The notes below the pieces were generated by a model. The model was not told the origin of the DNA. It searched no databases and worked only from the letters and a program-made list of their open reading frames with translations. A stretch of 64,000 nucleotides of DNA, taken from Clostridia bacterium UC5.1-1D10. GTDB lineage: Bacteria; Bacillota; Clostridia; Lachnospirales; Anaerotignaceae. Shown one piece after another: positions 17,690 through 28,000 of this stretch (the first letter of the stretch is position 1; each line of letters opens with the position of its first letter). A program made the position numbers and the translations under genes. The stretch is taken from the NCBI GenBank assembly GCA_001304995.1, contig BBZU01000004.1, forward strand, positions 110,130 to 174,129, in the 5' to 3' direction.

Positions 17690-18325
17690 TTAATCCTCAT
17701 ATATATGCTCATTGATATGGGATAATTGGAATTTTTTATCAGGATTTCCGTCTGAAAAAATATTCGGTGTATGGAAAGTCAAAATCACCGTATTTCTGTT
17801 TGTGTTATTATACCAGATATGCCGTACATCCGATCTAAAGTGCGCTGTATCCCCCGGAAACAAATCATATGTTTCCCCTTCCACTTTCAAGGTCAAAATC
17901 CCTTCCAATACATACACAAATTCCTGCCCTTTATGTGCAAACAACGCATTATGATCTGATTTTTGCGTAGGAAAAAGCACTGTTTTCTTGGGGAAAATAT
18001 CCATATTCGCATAATTGTCAGAAATCTGATAATGTACAAAGTTATTTTCCGTATATAAAACAGTATCCTCGTAGCTGCGATGTACAATCTTCGCCGGCTG
18101 ACTCTCTGGTTCAACAGTATCTTTTGAAAGCAGCTGGTCTATGGTCGTACCTAACGCAATTGCAATCTGCACCAAACTATCTACGGCAATGGTTGTCTGC
18201 CCCCGTTCAAACTTCGACAGAAAACCTTGTGACAAGTTAGTCGCATCGCCTAATTCCTTCAATGTCATACCTGCGTTTTTGCGAAGCTCATTGACTTTCA
18301 ATCCGATATATTGCGTATCCTGCAC
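17690..18325 (-). CDS. XRE-family regulator with C-terminal cupin
   Basis: 211 residues. The N-terminal HTH_3 domain (about 8-65) includes MTLKELGDATNLSQGFLSKFERG. The C-terminal cupin_2 (about 125-195) has HKGQEFVYVLEGILTLKVEGE and PGDTAHFRSDVRHIWYN, with the metal-site His and Glu residues. This class senses a small ligand in the cupin and usually controls adjacent amino acid or sugar catabolic genes. The downstream codirectional OCD operon is the likely target. A GGGGGAGCAACC stretch precedes ATG 18325, and palindromic AT-rich repeats upstream suggest autoregulation. Confidence 0.85.
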   Translation of the reverse strand: MQDTQYIGLKVNELRKNAGMTLKELGDATNLSQGFLSKFERGQTTIAVDSLVQIAIALGTTIDQLLSKDTVEPESQPAKIVHRSYEDTVLYTENNFVHYQISDNYANMDIFPKKTVLFPTQKSDHNALFAHKGQEFVYVLEGILTLKVEGETYDLFPGDTAHFRSDVRHIWYNNTNRNTVILTFHTPNIFSDGNPDKKFQLSHINEHIYED

Positions 18326-18624
18326 GGTTGCTCCCCCTTTTTATCATATAATGACGATAAATTTACTTTTAATATATCATATCATGATATATTTGAAAAG
18401 AAAATCATTATATATTAAATATTATTCGATATTTTTCATACAAATATATTTTTTATGAATTTTTTTATTCGATCTATTTTCTTTTACTTTCAATTTCAAT
18501 AAATTATTTCATATATTAAACTTTTTAAATCATAATATATACTTTACTCAAGTTTTTAAAATAATTGTCTGCACTGGATTATCTTTCTAACAACAACAAT
18601 CTATGTTTTATTGGTTTTAGAAAT
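18326..18624. promoter_or_regulatory. AT-rich upstream region of the XRE-cupin gene
   Basis: It holds the near-palindrome ATATCATATCATGATATAT around 18373-18391 and TTATCATATAATGACGATAA around 18342-18361. Both are plausible regulator sites. No gene is visible. Confidence 0.4.
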
Positions 18625-18660
18625 AAAAAAGCAGCGAGATTTTTCATCTCACTGCTAATT
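18625..18660 (-). terminator. Terminator of the stalk-domain gene
   Basis: The minus strand reads AGCAGTGAGAT, loop GAAAA, ATCTCGCTGCT, TTTTTTA. It is the third member of the GCAGTRAGAT hairpin group in this window. Confidence 0.8.
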
Positions 18661-18695
18661 TTTGCTTAACAAAAAGGTGCGCTCCACAAAATAGA

Positions 18696-19863
18696 TTAAC
18701 CATTATATTCGCTGCCGGAATTGATAATAACACTGTTGTTATCCCATCCCACATAAAAATTGAACAGCTTGCCTATATCACGCAGTCTTAAAAAGTTATT
18801 TCCATCAATGTTGTAACCAGCCATTCTCGCACTGTTTTCTCCTACAAAAATAGGTGAATACATTTTGCTTCCTTTTTTCGTTCTGCCATCGCCGCTCTTT
18901 AACTCGCCGCCAACAACTGTATATACTTGATTGGGTATAACCTCAACGACACCCTTTGACGATCCTTTAGACGTCATGCTAAGAATACTAATACCCGAAT
19001 TCCATCTCACATCAAACTGCTTGCTGGTTCCGTTCATTGCATAGGCCACATCACGAAGTTTAAAATAATTGCTGCCGTTTATATTATAAGCCTCAAATTG
19101 AACCTCTTTGCCATCTACATACACTTTTGAACTGGTGGGAATCGCTAACGCTGTTTCCGGCAAAGCATCAATTTCTTTGATATTCTCATATGAATTCATG
19201 CTGGCTACATCTATTTCGTTATGATCGGCCTCATTTATACTGTCATTGCTACTTGTATCGCCAGGAACAGTGGTTTTATCTGTATTTTCTAATATCAATG
19301 GAGTTTTTTCAGCAGGTTTTTCTCTTTCCGAAAAAGAATAATAATAAGATTCATCTTCAATGTCTACACGAATGGAAGTATATCCAACATCGGTAAAATT
19401 TAACTGCCAAGTCAGTCCTTCGCTCCATGTTCCATTGCTGTTTTTTGTACTCGGAAAAGCCGTAATGCTCCTGTCTCCAATATCATAATGGTACAGCGGA
19501 CAAGTGTATCCTTTATCCGTTGTCATAACATTATGCTCGCTTTCCAAATCATAAAAACTATTTGATATGGCAACCATAAACTGTGTATTGTCACTATCAG
19601 AATAAATATAAGCCCCTTTTTCGACGTCCACATCATAATAAATCTTTATCGTTTGACTCACCCCAATGGCGTACGTCGTAAGAAATAACATTGGAAATAG
19701 TCACTCCACCAATTTTTTCAGCATTTTCCATGTTCGCCAAAGTCTGTTCTTCCTGATCATATATTTTATAATCATAGGAGTTTTCGGCAAACACAACCGT
19801 ATTCATTGAACACAAAGCAAATACGGACACAAATGTACTGATTGCAATTCTTTTAAGCCCCAT
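18696..19863 (-). pseudogene. Secreted stalk-domain (copper amine oxidase N-like) protein, frameshifted
   Basis: From ATG 19863: a signal peptide (MGLKRIAISTF to VFAEN), an Asp/Tyr-rich region, a Ser/Thr/Asn linker, and two C-terminal repeats of the copper-amine-oxidase N-terminal (stalk) type, KVYVDGKEVQFEAYNINGSN with YFKLRDVAYAM, and GYNIDGNNFLRLRDIGKLF. The frame breaks near 19658: HWGES should continue QTIKIYYDVDVEKG, needing one extra base. It is probably exported and wall-associated. It has its own terminator and no obvious partner. Confidence 0.75.
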
Positions 19864-19987
19864 AATATAATCCCCCTATTTTTTCCCTGACATATACAAA
19901 TGTTTATATGTACTAATCATAAAACAAACCAAATCAAAATTCAATGATGAAAAATCATCATATGTGTCCGGCATTTTTCCCCAAACT

Positions 19988-20866
19988 TCAACGTCCGCCG
20001 GAAGCATATTTTCCCATATGAATATCTATCACTTCCCGCATTGGCTGAATCAACGCTTCTTCATACTGACATTTCCATTGTAGCTCTCTAGTCATTCTGC
20101 CATTTATGATGCCATCTACTGTTTCTCCTGATTTAATGGGATTATCGTTTTCCAAGATATAAGACGCAACATTATATGCATGGTTTACAATCCAGTTTGG
20201 ATCTACATCATGAAAATGATACTGCAAATCAGGTAAATATAGTGTATTCATGCCAACTGTATCAATCAGCATATCTTCCGTCCCCTGTATATTGAAAAAA
20301 CGCACATTGACTCCAAAGCGAATAAAGCGGTCACAGCCAGGAATTTGATGATTTCTCACATCTTCAGCTAAAAACAATTCGCCACAATTTTGGAAGTAGA
20401 AAGCTTCGCAAGTTGGAAACAACTCCGCCAGAGCCTCCATAAAATCCATATCTAAATTAGCTCGCTCTTGTGTAGACAATGCACCAGCCAGCATATCTGT
20501 TGCCATCACCTGATACTGGCATTCTTCAAAAATGCGTTCTCTATCATTTTGGCAGTCCCACATTTGACTTTTTAAAAATGCATCAAAATTTTTTCCTTCA
20601 AAACTGGAACATCCCATAAGAAAAAGCTGAACAGGTGATTTTCCATCTTGAAATTCCGCCATGTGTTCCAAAGCGGCAAACCCAGCCATTTTTTCATCAC
20701 AACAAAAACACTCCACTTTGCCAATATGACGCTTCATAGCATCCAGCATTTGTTCTTGATCTGGCATTTCAACCCATTCTTTGAATAACATTTGAATGAT
20801 AAAAGGGCCACCGGGCCTAGAATCTTTTTCATGGTCTAAATTTTGTTGAAATACTTCACCGCTCAT
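19988..20866 (-). CDS. DUF4261-type protein (last gene of the immunity array)
   Basis: 292 residues resembling the DUF4261 fold: an N-terminal GGPFIIQMLFKEW segment, a central CSSFEGKNFDAFLKSQMWDC block, ADMLAGAL-like MATDMLAGALSTQERA, and the C-terminal GVNVRFFNIQGTEDMLIDTVGMNTLYLPDLQYHF block. DUF4261 is one of the domains found in immunity neighbourhoods of polymorphic toxins; its biochemical role is unknown. RBS GGAGGAGAAAAA precedes ATG 20866, overlapping the stop of the upstream remnant (ATGA). A second DUF4261 is part of the giant protein at 25083-30682. Confidence 0.7.
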   Translation of the reverse strand: MSGEVFQQNLDHEKDSRPGGPFIIQMLFKEWVEMPDQEQMLDAMKRHIGKVECFCCDEKMAGFAALEHMAEFQDGKSPVQLFLMGCSSFEGKNFDAFLKSQMWDCQNDRERIFEECQYQVMATDMLAGALSTQERANLDMDFMEALAELFPTCEAFYFQNCGELFLAEDVRNHQIPGCDRFIRFGVNVRFFNIQGTEDMLIDTVGMNTLYLPDLQYHFHDVDPNWIVNHAYNVASYILENDNPIKSGETVDGIINGRMTRELQWKCQYEEALIQPMREVIDIHMGKYASGGR

Positions 20867-21197
20867 TTTTTCTCCTCCTTTTTATCAGGAAATAACTTAA
20901 AACAAAATTCCATCTTCTGTTGTACGCACTCTTTCGGTAAATTATGAGGATTGCCGATCAAATACCAAGCTCAGTAGATACATTTTTCCATATCCTGCTC
21001 CTGAAGATAAAGCTGATAATAAGCCTCTTCTTCCTCATTCCATATATCATGTTGTTTCTTCTTTGCATCGATAAAATCCTCAGCAATGGCATCCAATTCC
21101 TCTATGATACGACTTGCAGCCATTTTCAGCTAGAGCTAGCTTGTCCCAAGGATGAATCAATGCTTCTTCAAATATATCAATGGCGCTTATATTCCAT
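20863..21197 (-). pseudogene. Small hypothetical gene with three lesions
   Basis: The start at 21197 (MEYKR) has GGAGGTG 7 nt upstream. Repaired, it reads about 110 residues: IDIFEEALIHPWDKLALAE, then RIIEELDAIAEDF, then AWYLIGNPHNLPKEC, ending in TGA that overlaps the DUF4261 start. Faults: a frameshift near 21183, one extra A near 21124, and an in-frame TGA at 20971-20973 (probably Trp). It is helical and acidic, family unknown, and was probably an immunity gene. Confidence 0.5.
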
Positions 21198-21257
21198 AGT
21201 ATCCACCTCCAGGCAACTCATCCACACCGAAAACAACATTGCTCGCCTTCGGTAGCT

Positions 21258-21626
21258 TTAAAGGTTTCCACGTGGTATGATTGCTTTTTTATAACAAGAA
21301 ATCAATTTTTCCAACCATTCATCAGAGTAGTTCAACATGATACTGTCTGCAATCAATCCGAAGTCATCGGCAATATAGCCTGCCAAGTCATCACACTCTG
21401 TTTTTTCGAAAACTGTAATATATGCTTTTTTCTCGATTTCTCTGGTATCTTCCACTGCTCTTTCCTTTTTAAGTTCTTCTATGGCTTGGTATACTCTTAT
21501 CCATTCACTATCAAAAGGTTCACACTCTCTTTGGTCTAAAAAATCATCTATATCTAAGGTTTCATAATTGACTTTCTTCAGGTTATCAAGTAATTCAAAC
21601 ATTTGATTATCTGGCATATTATTCAC
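21258..21626 (-). CDS. Hypothetical acidic protein, 122 residues
   Basis: A small, helical, acidic protein beginning MNNMPDNQMFELLDNLKK, with CDDLAGYIADDFGLIADSI near the middle. That block resembles small immunity-type proteins of Firmicutes (a single conserved Asp/Gly block followed by a helix). No named family was recognised. It is codirectional with the array; the 130 bases upstream hold only a decayed fragment (21640-21758, LEFAAGGMAQ). Confidence 0.55.
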   Translation of the reverse strand: MNNMPDNQMFELLDNLKKVNYETLDIDDFLDQRECEPFDSEWIRVYQAIEELKKERAVEDTREIEKKAYITVFEKTECDDLAGYIADDFGLIADSIMLNYSDEWLEKLISCYKKAIIPRGNL

Positions 21627-21758
21627 CTCTTATTTCCATTCAAAAGGTTCTTTTGAATCACACCTTCTGAGCCATTCCACCAGCAGCAAACTCTAGTACA
21701 ATGTTTTCCGCTTGTCCGGATTGATCGAATTATCCGCGAAAGATTTTCTCACAATTTT

Positions 21759-22262
21759 TCATGCTTCTCCTCTTTGTTCCAGCAAATCAAACACTTCATC
21801 CATATCCATTTCAAACATAACACTGTATTCTTTGATTGGCGCAAAATGATACGCTACTTTTTCTGCGCCAAATTCATCTTCTAACTGTTCCCACTGAGAA
21901 GAGGGAAAGACACAAAATGCAAGGGTATCACTGCCAAGGGAACCCATAAACCAACGAATTTGATACTTTGGAGATACATATTCCTGTACACTTTTCAATG
22001 TAGTATCTCGGTCTGTATAATCTTCCGCATAAGGGATTGCTGTGGAAATACCATCTTTTTCCAAAATGATATCTACGTCACGTTCTTTTTCAATTTCCAC
22101 ACATGAAAACTTCACTTTGTCTTCGTCTGGCAGTTTTTCATTGATGTATTTAATGATAGATTCATCATATTCGCGCCAATCCACCCAGATTAATTCATCA
22201 CTTTCCCAGAATGTATCCAAATATTCTTCTGGTGACAGCAAAAAATTTCTGATTTCAACCAT
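21759..22262 (-). CDS. Hypothetical immunity-type protein, 167 residues
   Basis: The start at 22262 (MVEIRNFLLSPEEYLD) is set by AGGAGG 8 nt upstream; the frame is open 9 codons further. It is an acidic two-part protein: an N-terminal WVDWREYDESIIKYI segment, then IRWFMGSLGSDTLAFCVFP and a C-terminal helix EVFDLLEQRG. The composition (no signal peptide, no membrane segment, pI low) matches cytosolic immunity proteins. The family was not recognised. Confidence 0.6.
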   Translation of the reverse strand: MVEIRNFLLSPEEYLDTFWESDELIWVDWREYDESIIKYINEKLPDEDKVKFSCVEIEKERDVDIILEKDGISTAIPYAEDYTDRDTTLKSVQEYVSPKYQIRWFMGSLGSDTLAFCVFPSSQWEQLEDEFGAEKVAYHFAPIKEYSVMFEMDMDEVFDLLEQRGEA

Positions 22263-22756
22263 AACAATATCCTCCTTGCATTTCGTCATCTTGATTCTAT
22301 TTCATACATTACGGCAATAGATGCTCATAGCCCCACAATCTGTATGCAAAACTAAATTATTTTTTGCAAACGTAAATTTGTATGCTTCACCACAAATGGA
22401 AAAGGGTTGACAATTTCTTCTTCCGTTTGGCATATTTAGAATTTACCTCCACAGAAAATATCCATCATCAGGAAAAAGAACGGATACCATCCTTCATTTT
22501 TTATCGCTATTTTCTTTCCAGACTAAAACTCTCCCGCAGAGGTTCCATAAATTTCCTTTGTTTGTCTAGACGAAAACATGCCAAAGCAGTAATAAGCAAA
22601 ATTGGGATCTTTCGATTTCTTACATTTCACCTGAAAATTGCAGTCACACAAGATTTCTTTGACCTTTCTTCCCTTCAAACAAAGATCGTTATCTCTAAAT
22701 AAAAGCAGAATCAATACAATTCAGTGATTCATTCCTCTAATAGCCAAATTTCACTT
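22263..22756. other. Gap with decayed coding remnant
   Basis: Nearly 500 bases without an intact gene. On the minus strand a stretch at about 22523-22714 reads LCLKGRKVKEILCDC and FAYYCFGMFSSRQTKEIYG, and the same frame continues past stops towards 22420. It appears to be the relic of a protein of about 100 residues. No promoter-like or repeat structure was obvious. Confidence 0.3.
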
Positions 22757-23176
22757 TTAAAACCACTTTGCGTTTTCATCTATAAAATGTGGTGTACTTC
22801 CATTTTCATAAGGATCATATCGATTTTCATTGCAGCCAAATTCTTTTAAGAGAGCAATCTTATCATCGGATGTCCATTCAATCAGTGATATTCCATCAAA
22901 AGCTTCTGCCTTTCCGCCATTCATTTGATTCTTAAAATACCATTCAACAATTGTCTGATTGTCTTTATGGAAAAACTGTTTTATATCCCACTGTAATACA
23001 GTTCCCCTCGTATTCCATTCTTCAAACCAAAGTGCAATCTTCTGGACTCCATGATACTCCGGCCCCCAACTTTCAATGTAAATGGCATTACTTGAAAAGA
23101 TATCGGATATACCAAGGTCTTTCTTTGCAAGCCACATTTCAAACCAAAGTCTAATGATCCTTTCTCTATTATTCAT
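22757..23176 (-). CDS. NTF2-like (SnoaL-fold) protein
   Basis: 139 residues from ATG 23176 (GGGAGGTTTTGGAG upstream). The pattern is that of the NTF2/SnoaL fold: N-terminal helix RERIIRLWFEMWL, the conserved IYIESWGPEYHGVQKIALWFEEW segment, then strands IVEWYFKNQ and GISLIEWTSDDKI. NTF2-fold proteins recur as immunity proteins and as small catalytic or binding domains. In this array an immunity role is the simplest reading, without direct proof. Confidence 0.75.
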   Translation of the reverse strand: MNNRERIIRLWFEMWLAKKDLGISDIFSSNAIYIESWGPEYHGVQKIALWFEEWNTRGTVLQWDIKQFFHKDNQTIVEWYFKNQMNGGKAEAFDGISLIEWTSDDKIALLKEFGCNENRYDPYENGSTPHFIDENAKWF

Positions 23177-23267
23177 CTCCAAAACCTCCCTCAATCCTTT
23201 CAAATTTCAATTCTCCATCATCAAAATCCAACCGTTTATTGATTGGAATTACATATGACAACTCCAT
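23169..23267 (-). CDS. Very short ORF or gene remnant
   Basis: A 32-codon frame (MELSYVIPINKRLDF ... GGFGDE) whose stop overlaps the start of the NTF2-like gene. The sequence is protein-like, but there is no clear ribosome site. It may be the tail of a lost gene. Confidence 0.25.
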   Translation of the reverse strand: MELSYVIPINKRLDFDDGELKFERIEGGFGDE

Positions 23268-23271
23268 TGTT

Positions 23272-23586
23272 TTATTTAGAACAAAGGTGAAACCTCTCCA
23301 TGATTCCCAGTAGCATTTCAGCTTTCTTAATCTCCTCATTGAGCAGGTCATCATATTCCTGTTCCAGCCATTCCGCCCAGTCAGCAATCCATTTAAACTG
23401 CTCTTGAGCCTGCGTGTATCTCTGATGAACAAAGAAGCATTCACCTACAAAACAACGTGCTTGTGTTTTGCCAACGATATCATCATCCCAAAAGTCAAGA
23501 GCTGCCAAAAGGCTTTCCAGCGCTTTTTCCTCCAAGCCTTTTGCTAACTGCATTTCTGCTTTTTGAAGATATAACTGCGTTGTCAT
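23272..23586 (-). CDS. Small TPR-like helical protein
   Basis: 104 residues, almost entirely helical, with TPR-like periodicity: YLQKAEMQLAKGLEEKALESLLAAL, then GECFFVHQRYTQAQEQFKW. It starts 12 nt downstream of the CbrC stop with a GAAGGAG site. It resembles the TPR linkers of the large immunity proteins in this locus (25083-30682, 54163-54672), but as a free-standing unit. Its function is unknown. Confidence 0.65.
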   Translation of the reverse strand: MTTQLYLQKAEMQLAKGLEEKALESLLAALDFWDDDIVGKTQARCFVGECFFVHQRYTQAQEQFKWIADWAEWLEQEYDDLLNEEIKKAEMLLGIMERFHLCSK

Positions 23587-23598
23587 AAAAACTCCTTC

Positions 23599-24463
<865 letters not shown>

Positions 24464-24486
24464 ACTTCCACCCCATTTCAAAGAAT

Positions 24487-25068
24487 TCATTCTTCGCAAG
24501 CATCACAAAGCTTGTCCATAATATCAGAAATTTCTGTTGGAATGCCTTCTTCCCATTCGGGATTCTCAATCCGTTCTCCTTCCAGAGCCAAAAACAATTC
24601 TTTTGGTATTTTTACTTTTGCTTCTTTTTCCTCATACTCAGCGACCCAATCATAATAATCTCTATATTCATCGTTTGCAGGATCAAAAGCGTATTTTTGG
24701 TTTCCATAAAAGCCAGAAAGGTAATTTTTTTCAATGGTTTGAATGATATCATAATCTTCCAATGCCCAAAAAGCCTCTTCTTTACATTCCTCTCTGTCAG
24801 CAAATTTCTTATAGAATCCAGGTGCCATATACCAATATAAAAGCAAAATCGTTCCTTTATCTGTATCTGGCTGATCTACAATCCATCGAATAACATCTTT
24901 TGAATTGTCAAAATTCCAGCACAATGCAAGCATTTGTCTTTCTTTTGGCCCATGTTTTTTCAGGTAATCAATCACCAGTTCCGTGCTTAATTCGTCAAAT
25001 TCTTCTTCTGTAATTTCAATTTCATCCCAATCAAAGTCAGGGTCTAAAATATCATTGATATGCAGCAT
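24487..25068 (-). CDS. DUF4274 domain protein
   Basis: 193 residues from ATG 25068 (GGAGAGGAAAAT upstream). The DUF4274 pattern is clear in the first half: LALCWNFDNSKDVIRWIVDQPDTDKGT, then ILLLYWYMAPGFY. The C-terminal half is acidic, with a DYYDWVAEYEEKEAKVKIP segment. DUF4274 proteins are small cytosolic proteins frequent in toxin-immunity neighbourhoods; no activity is known to me. The gene starts 14 nt from the end of the giant gene, so it is probably cotranscribed. Confidence 0.75.
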   Translation of the reverse strand: MLHINDILDPDFDWDEIEITEEEFDELSTELVIDYLKKHGPKERQMLALCWNFDNSKDVIRWIVDQPDTDKGTILLLYWYMAPGFYKKFADREECKEEAFWALEDYDIIQTIEKNYLSGFYGNQKYAFDPANDEYRDYYDWVAEYEEKEAKVKIPKELFLALEGERIENPEWEEGIPTEISDIMDKLCDACEE

Positions 25069-25082
25069 ATTTTCCTCTCCTT

Positions 25083-28000
25083 TCAATCCCACCAGAAATA
25101 CCAAACCTTGGACTGTCGCAATACATCTGCCAATGAGCCTACCGTAGTACCTTCTGGGCCTTGATCCACTACATCAGGGCAGAAACCATACTGCTCTAAA
25201 GCAAGATCCATAGCCTTTTCTTTTGAAATAGCAGTCGGAAGGTCAAATTCCAGCTCATCATGTGTCATGGCGGCAGGCAAAGCACCATACTGTTCAAACC
25301 AATATTTCGCCACCGCCATAAGTTCCGGTGTATCCGGGCATTCATTCCAGTTTCCAAAAGGCAGGTATGCAAAGATTTCCCATGGATGTTTTACTGGAAT
25401 TTTAGCCAGAATCAGAGGATATGTCATGTCTGTATCATATTCCCAATAGCTGGAAAAACGATTATTTTCGTATCCATTTTCCATTTTTCCCAGTATTTCT
25501 TCTGCCCAATCCATATCATCATCGTCAGCTTCTTCTTTCCGAAGTCCAATCATTTCCTCCAGAACTGCTTTTCCATCTTTGACGGAGGTGGAGAGCATCT
25601 TCTTTCGATACTCTGTTACGGTTTTGAGGTCAAATTCGTAAAAGTCCGCATCATTCTCAGGGTCGGCATTCATTACCAGACACTCCAACAGCGTTTCGTC
25701 ATCTGCCTTGATGAGCACCGGCACAAAGCCTTCGTGGACACTGTCTCGCTTGGCATAACTGTAAGCCGCCGTAATAGGGTCGTCATCTTTCATAGATGGG
25801 AAATAGGTACATTCACAGTCAAGATATTCCATGATTGCCTGAGCCACCTCAGAAGGCTCCAGTGTGTCCTCGTTAAAGTTCTGTCCCTGCCAGTTCATAA
25901 AGCGTTTCTCAATCACCTTTGCCATAGCTTGATAATATTCCTCATTAAAAGGAATGAACAGATATGCTTCATCCTGAATTTCATCGGAATAGTTACGTTC
26001 CTGACCAATGATACCAATAGCATAATTGTCGATATCACTTGGGAAATAAGGGCTGTCGCTTTCACCGTAGTAGTAGGAAGCAAAAGCCAATCCTGTTTGG
26101 TTGAACAGCGCTCCAAAAAGCTGCCCTTTCAGCTGGTCTCGGATAAAGCTGCGCAGGTCAGCATGGCTCAAATCCGCCATAAACAGCTGCACTTGCTCCC
26201 AGTACCTTTCCATAAATTCCACACTCATTAGATCATGTTCCATACACCAACGCAGATAAATTGCCATATGGTTGTAGGCGTTGATTTCATCTACTGGCAG
26301 ATTCTTTTCCTGTATGGTTTCCAGATGCCAAACTGCATTGTCCATCTCATCCACGCCGTCGCCATCCTCTATATTGCCCAGCGAACCTCTTGTAATGGCA
26401 TTTTGGCGTGAAGGATTCACCACAAAACTGATACCTTCCATCTTTTTCAGCAAGACATCTGCATCATATTCCATTTTGTACGCTGATTCTTCCTGATAAA
26501 GGGGAATCACCTGATAGAAATTGACTTCTTCTCCGTCTGGCAATATGCAGACTTCGCTACCTTGCTTCACGCTCTGGGGTCCCGTTAAAATAGCGGAACA
26601 GAGTTTTGTGTCCTCCGCAAAAGGTGATTGTTTGTCCATGGTGTGACCAAAACCCAGCCAAGTATCGTTCGCAATAGGCAAGCGAGCCAGCACTTTCAGC
26701 AGACCAATGGGCCAATACCATTTCTCATTCTTTATAGATTCCGCATCCAGTTTCCAATGCGTAGGGAGTGCAATTGCCAGCTCTGCTCGTTCCAATTTGT
26801 ATTCTGCAAGTTCCTCTGGCACATTCATTCGATGAGCACCCATCCCCATAGTAACCAGTGTGTAGTAATCTCGTTCTTCAGAAGGAGGAACAACACAGAT
26901 ATCCACATGTATGTCAGGTGAAACTAACTCATGGAACACATTTTCAAATTTACCGAAATACTGCTGGATATGATTTTCGATGACTTTCATCTCATCCTCA
27001 GTGTAGACTTCCGGTTCACTGAAGGATACGTCTTTATCTGCATTGTCCTCACCGTCGGCATCTGGGTCGTTATCTGTTGATTTCCAGGAAATTTTCAGTG
27101 TCATCTGTTCTTCTGGCAAAGATACGCCTGGACTGCGGGTAATGGTGCGTTTATCCCCAGCAGAAAAACCAATGGTTTCTCCATCATGAAGTTCCACATC
27201 ATTCTCCAGAACATAAGACACAAGGCTTGCCAGGAAGTCTCGCAAATCACTCGGTTTAGCATCAGTACCCAGCACTTCCATCTCATCCTTGCCGAATACG
27301 TCCATTCCATAAGTGTAAGCGTTCATACCATTTTCATCACGGTACAGTCCAAACCAAATCCAGTTAAAGATTGGCAGTTCATCATTTTGTAGCATATCAG
27401 CAAAACCTTCATAGAAACTAGGTTCAAACACAACGCCACTGGTATAAATCCCTGTTGCGTATTTCTGACGGCAGCAGGCAGCTACCAGTTTTGTATAGAG
27501 CTTGCCTTTTTCCAGCAAATCTTCCTCTTTTCCCAGAACTGCTACCATAATATGGGCACGATGCTCTTTTGCTATTTTTACCGCATCATCCCACATATAG
27601 TTGTTTTCCGCGTTCACTTCCGCTTCACCATTGGGAATAGGATAAGTTCCAAGACTAACAGCAGCAAGCATATCCCCCACTTCAAATACCAACGCCTCGT
27701 CACTCTTATCTTCGCTTGCGTCATATTCATCCACGGTGATATCCCATTTTTCCTTCATATCTCGAATAAACTGCTGCTTGTCCCACTTTCCTTTGGACAA
27801 AAGGACAAAGCCAGTGAAAACACCTTTATGATCTCCTTCGTTTTCCTCATCCTCTTCCGCCTCGGCACATTTTGCAATTTCCTTCTGGCATTCACGGATC
27901 ACAATGGCGGCATCTTCATCTTCTGGATCTAATTCCGCCCAGCGCTGTGCGTAAACGATGGCCTTTTCTTCCTGTCCATGGAGATATTGATAAGCATAAG

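Noticed and set aside
25260..26231. 323-codon plus-strand frame opposite the giant protein
   Set aside because: Antisense of the DUF4253/SUFU part; no initiation signal and improbable composition.
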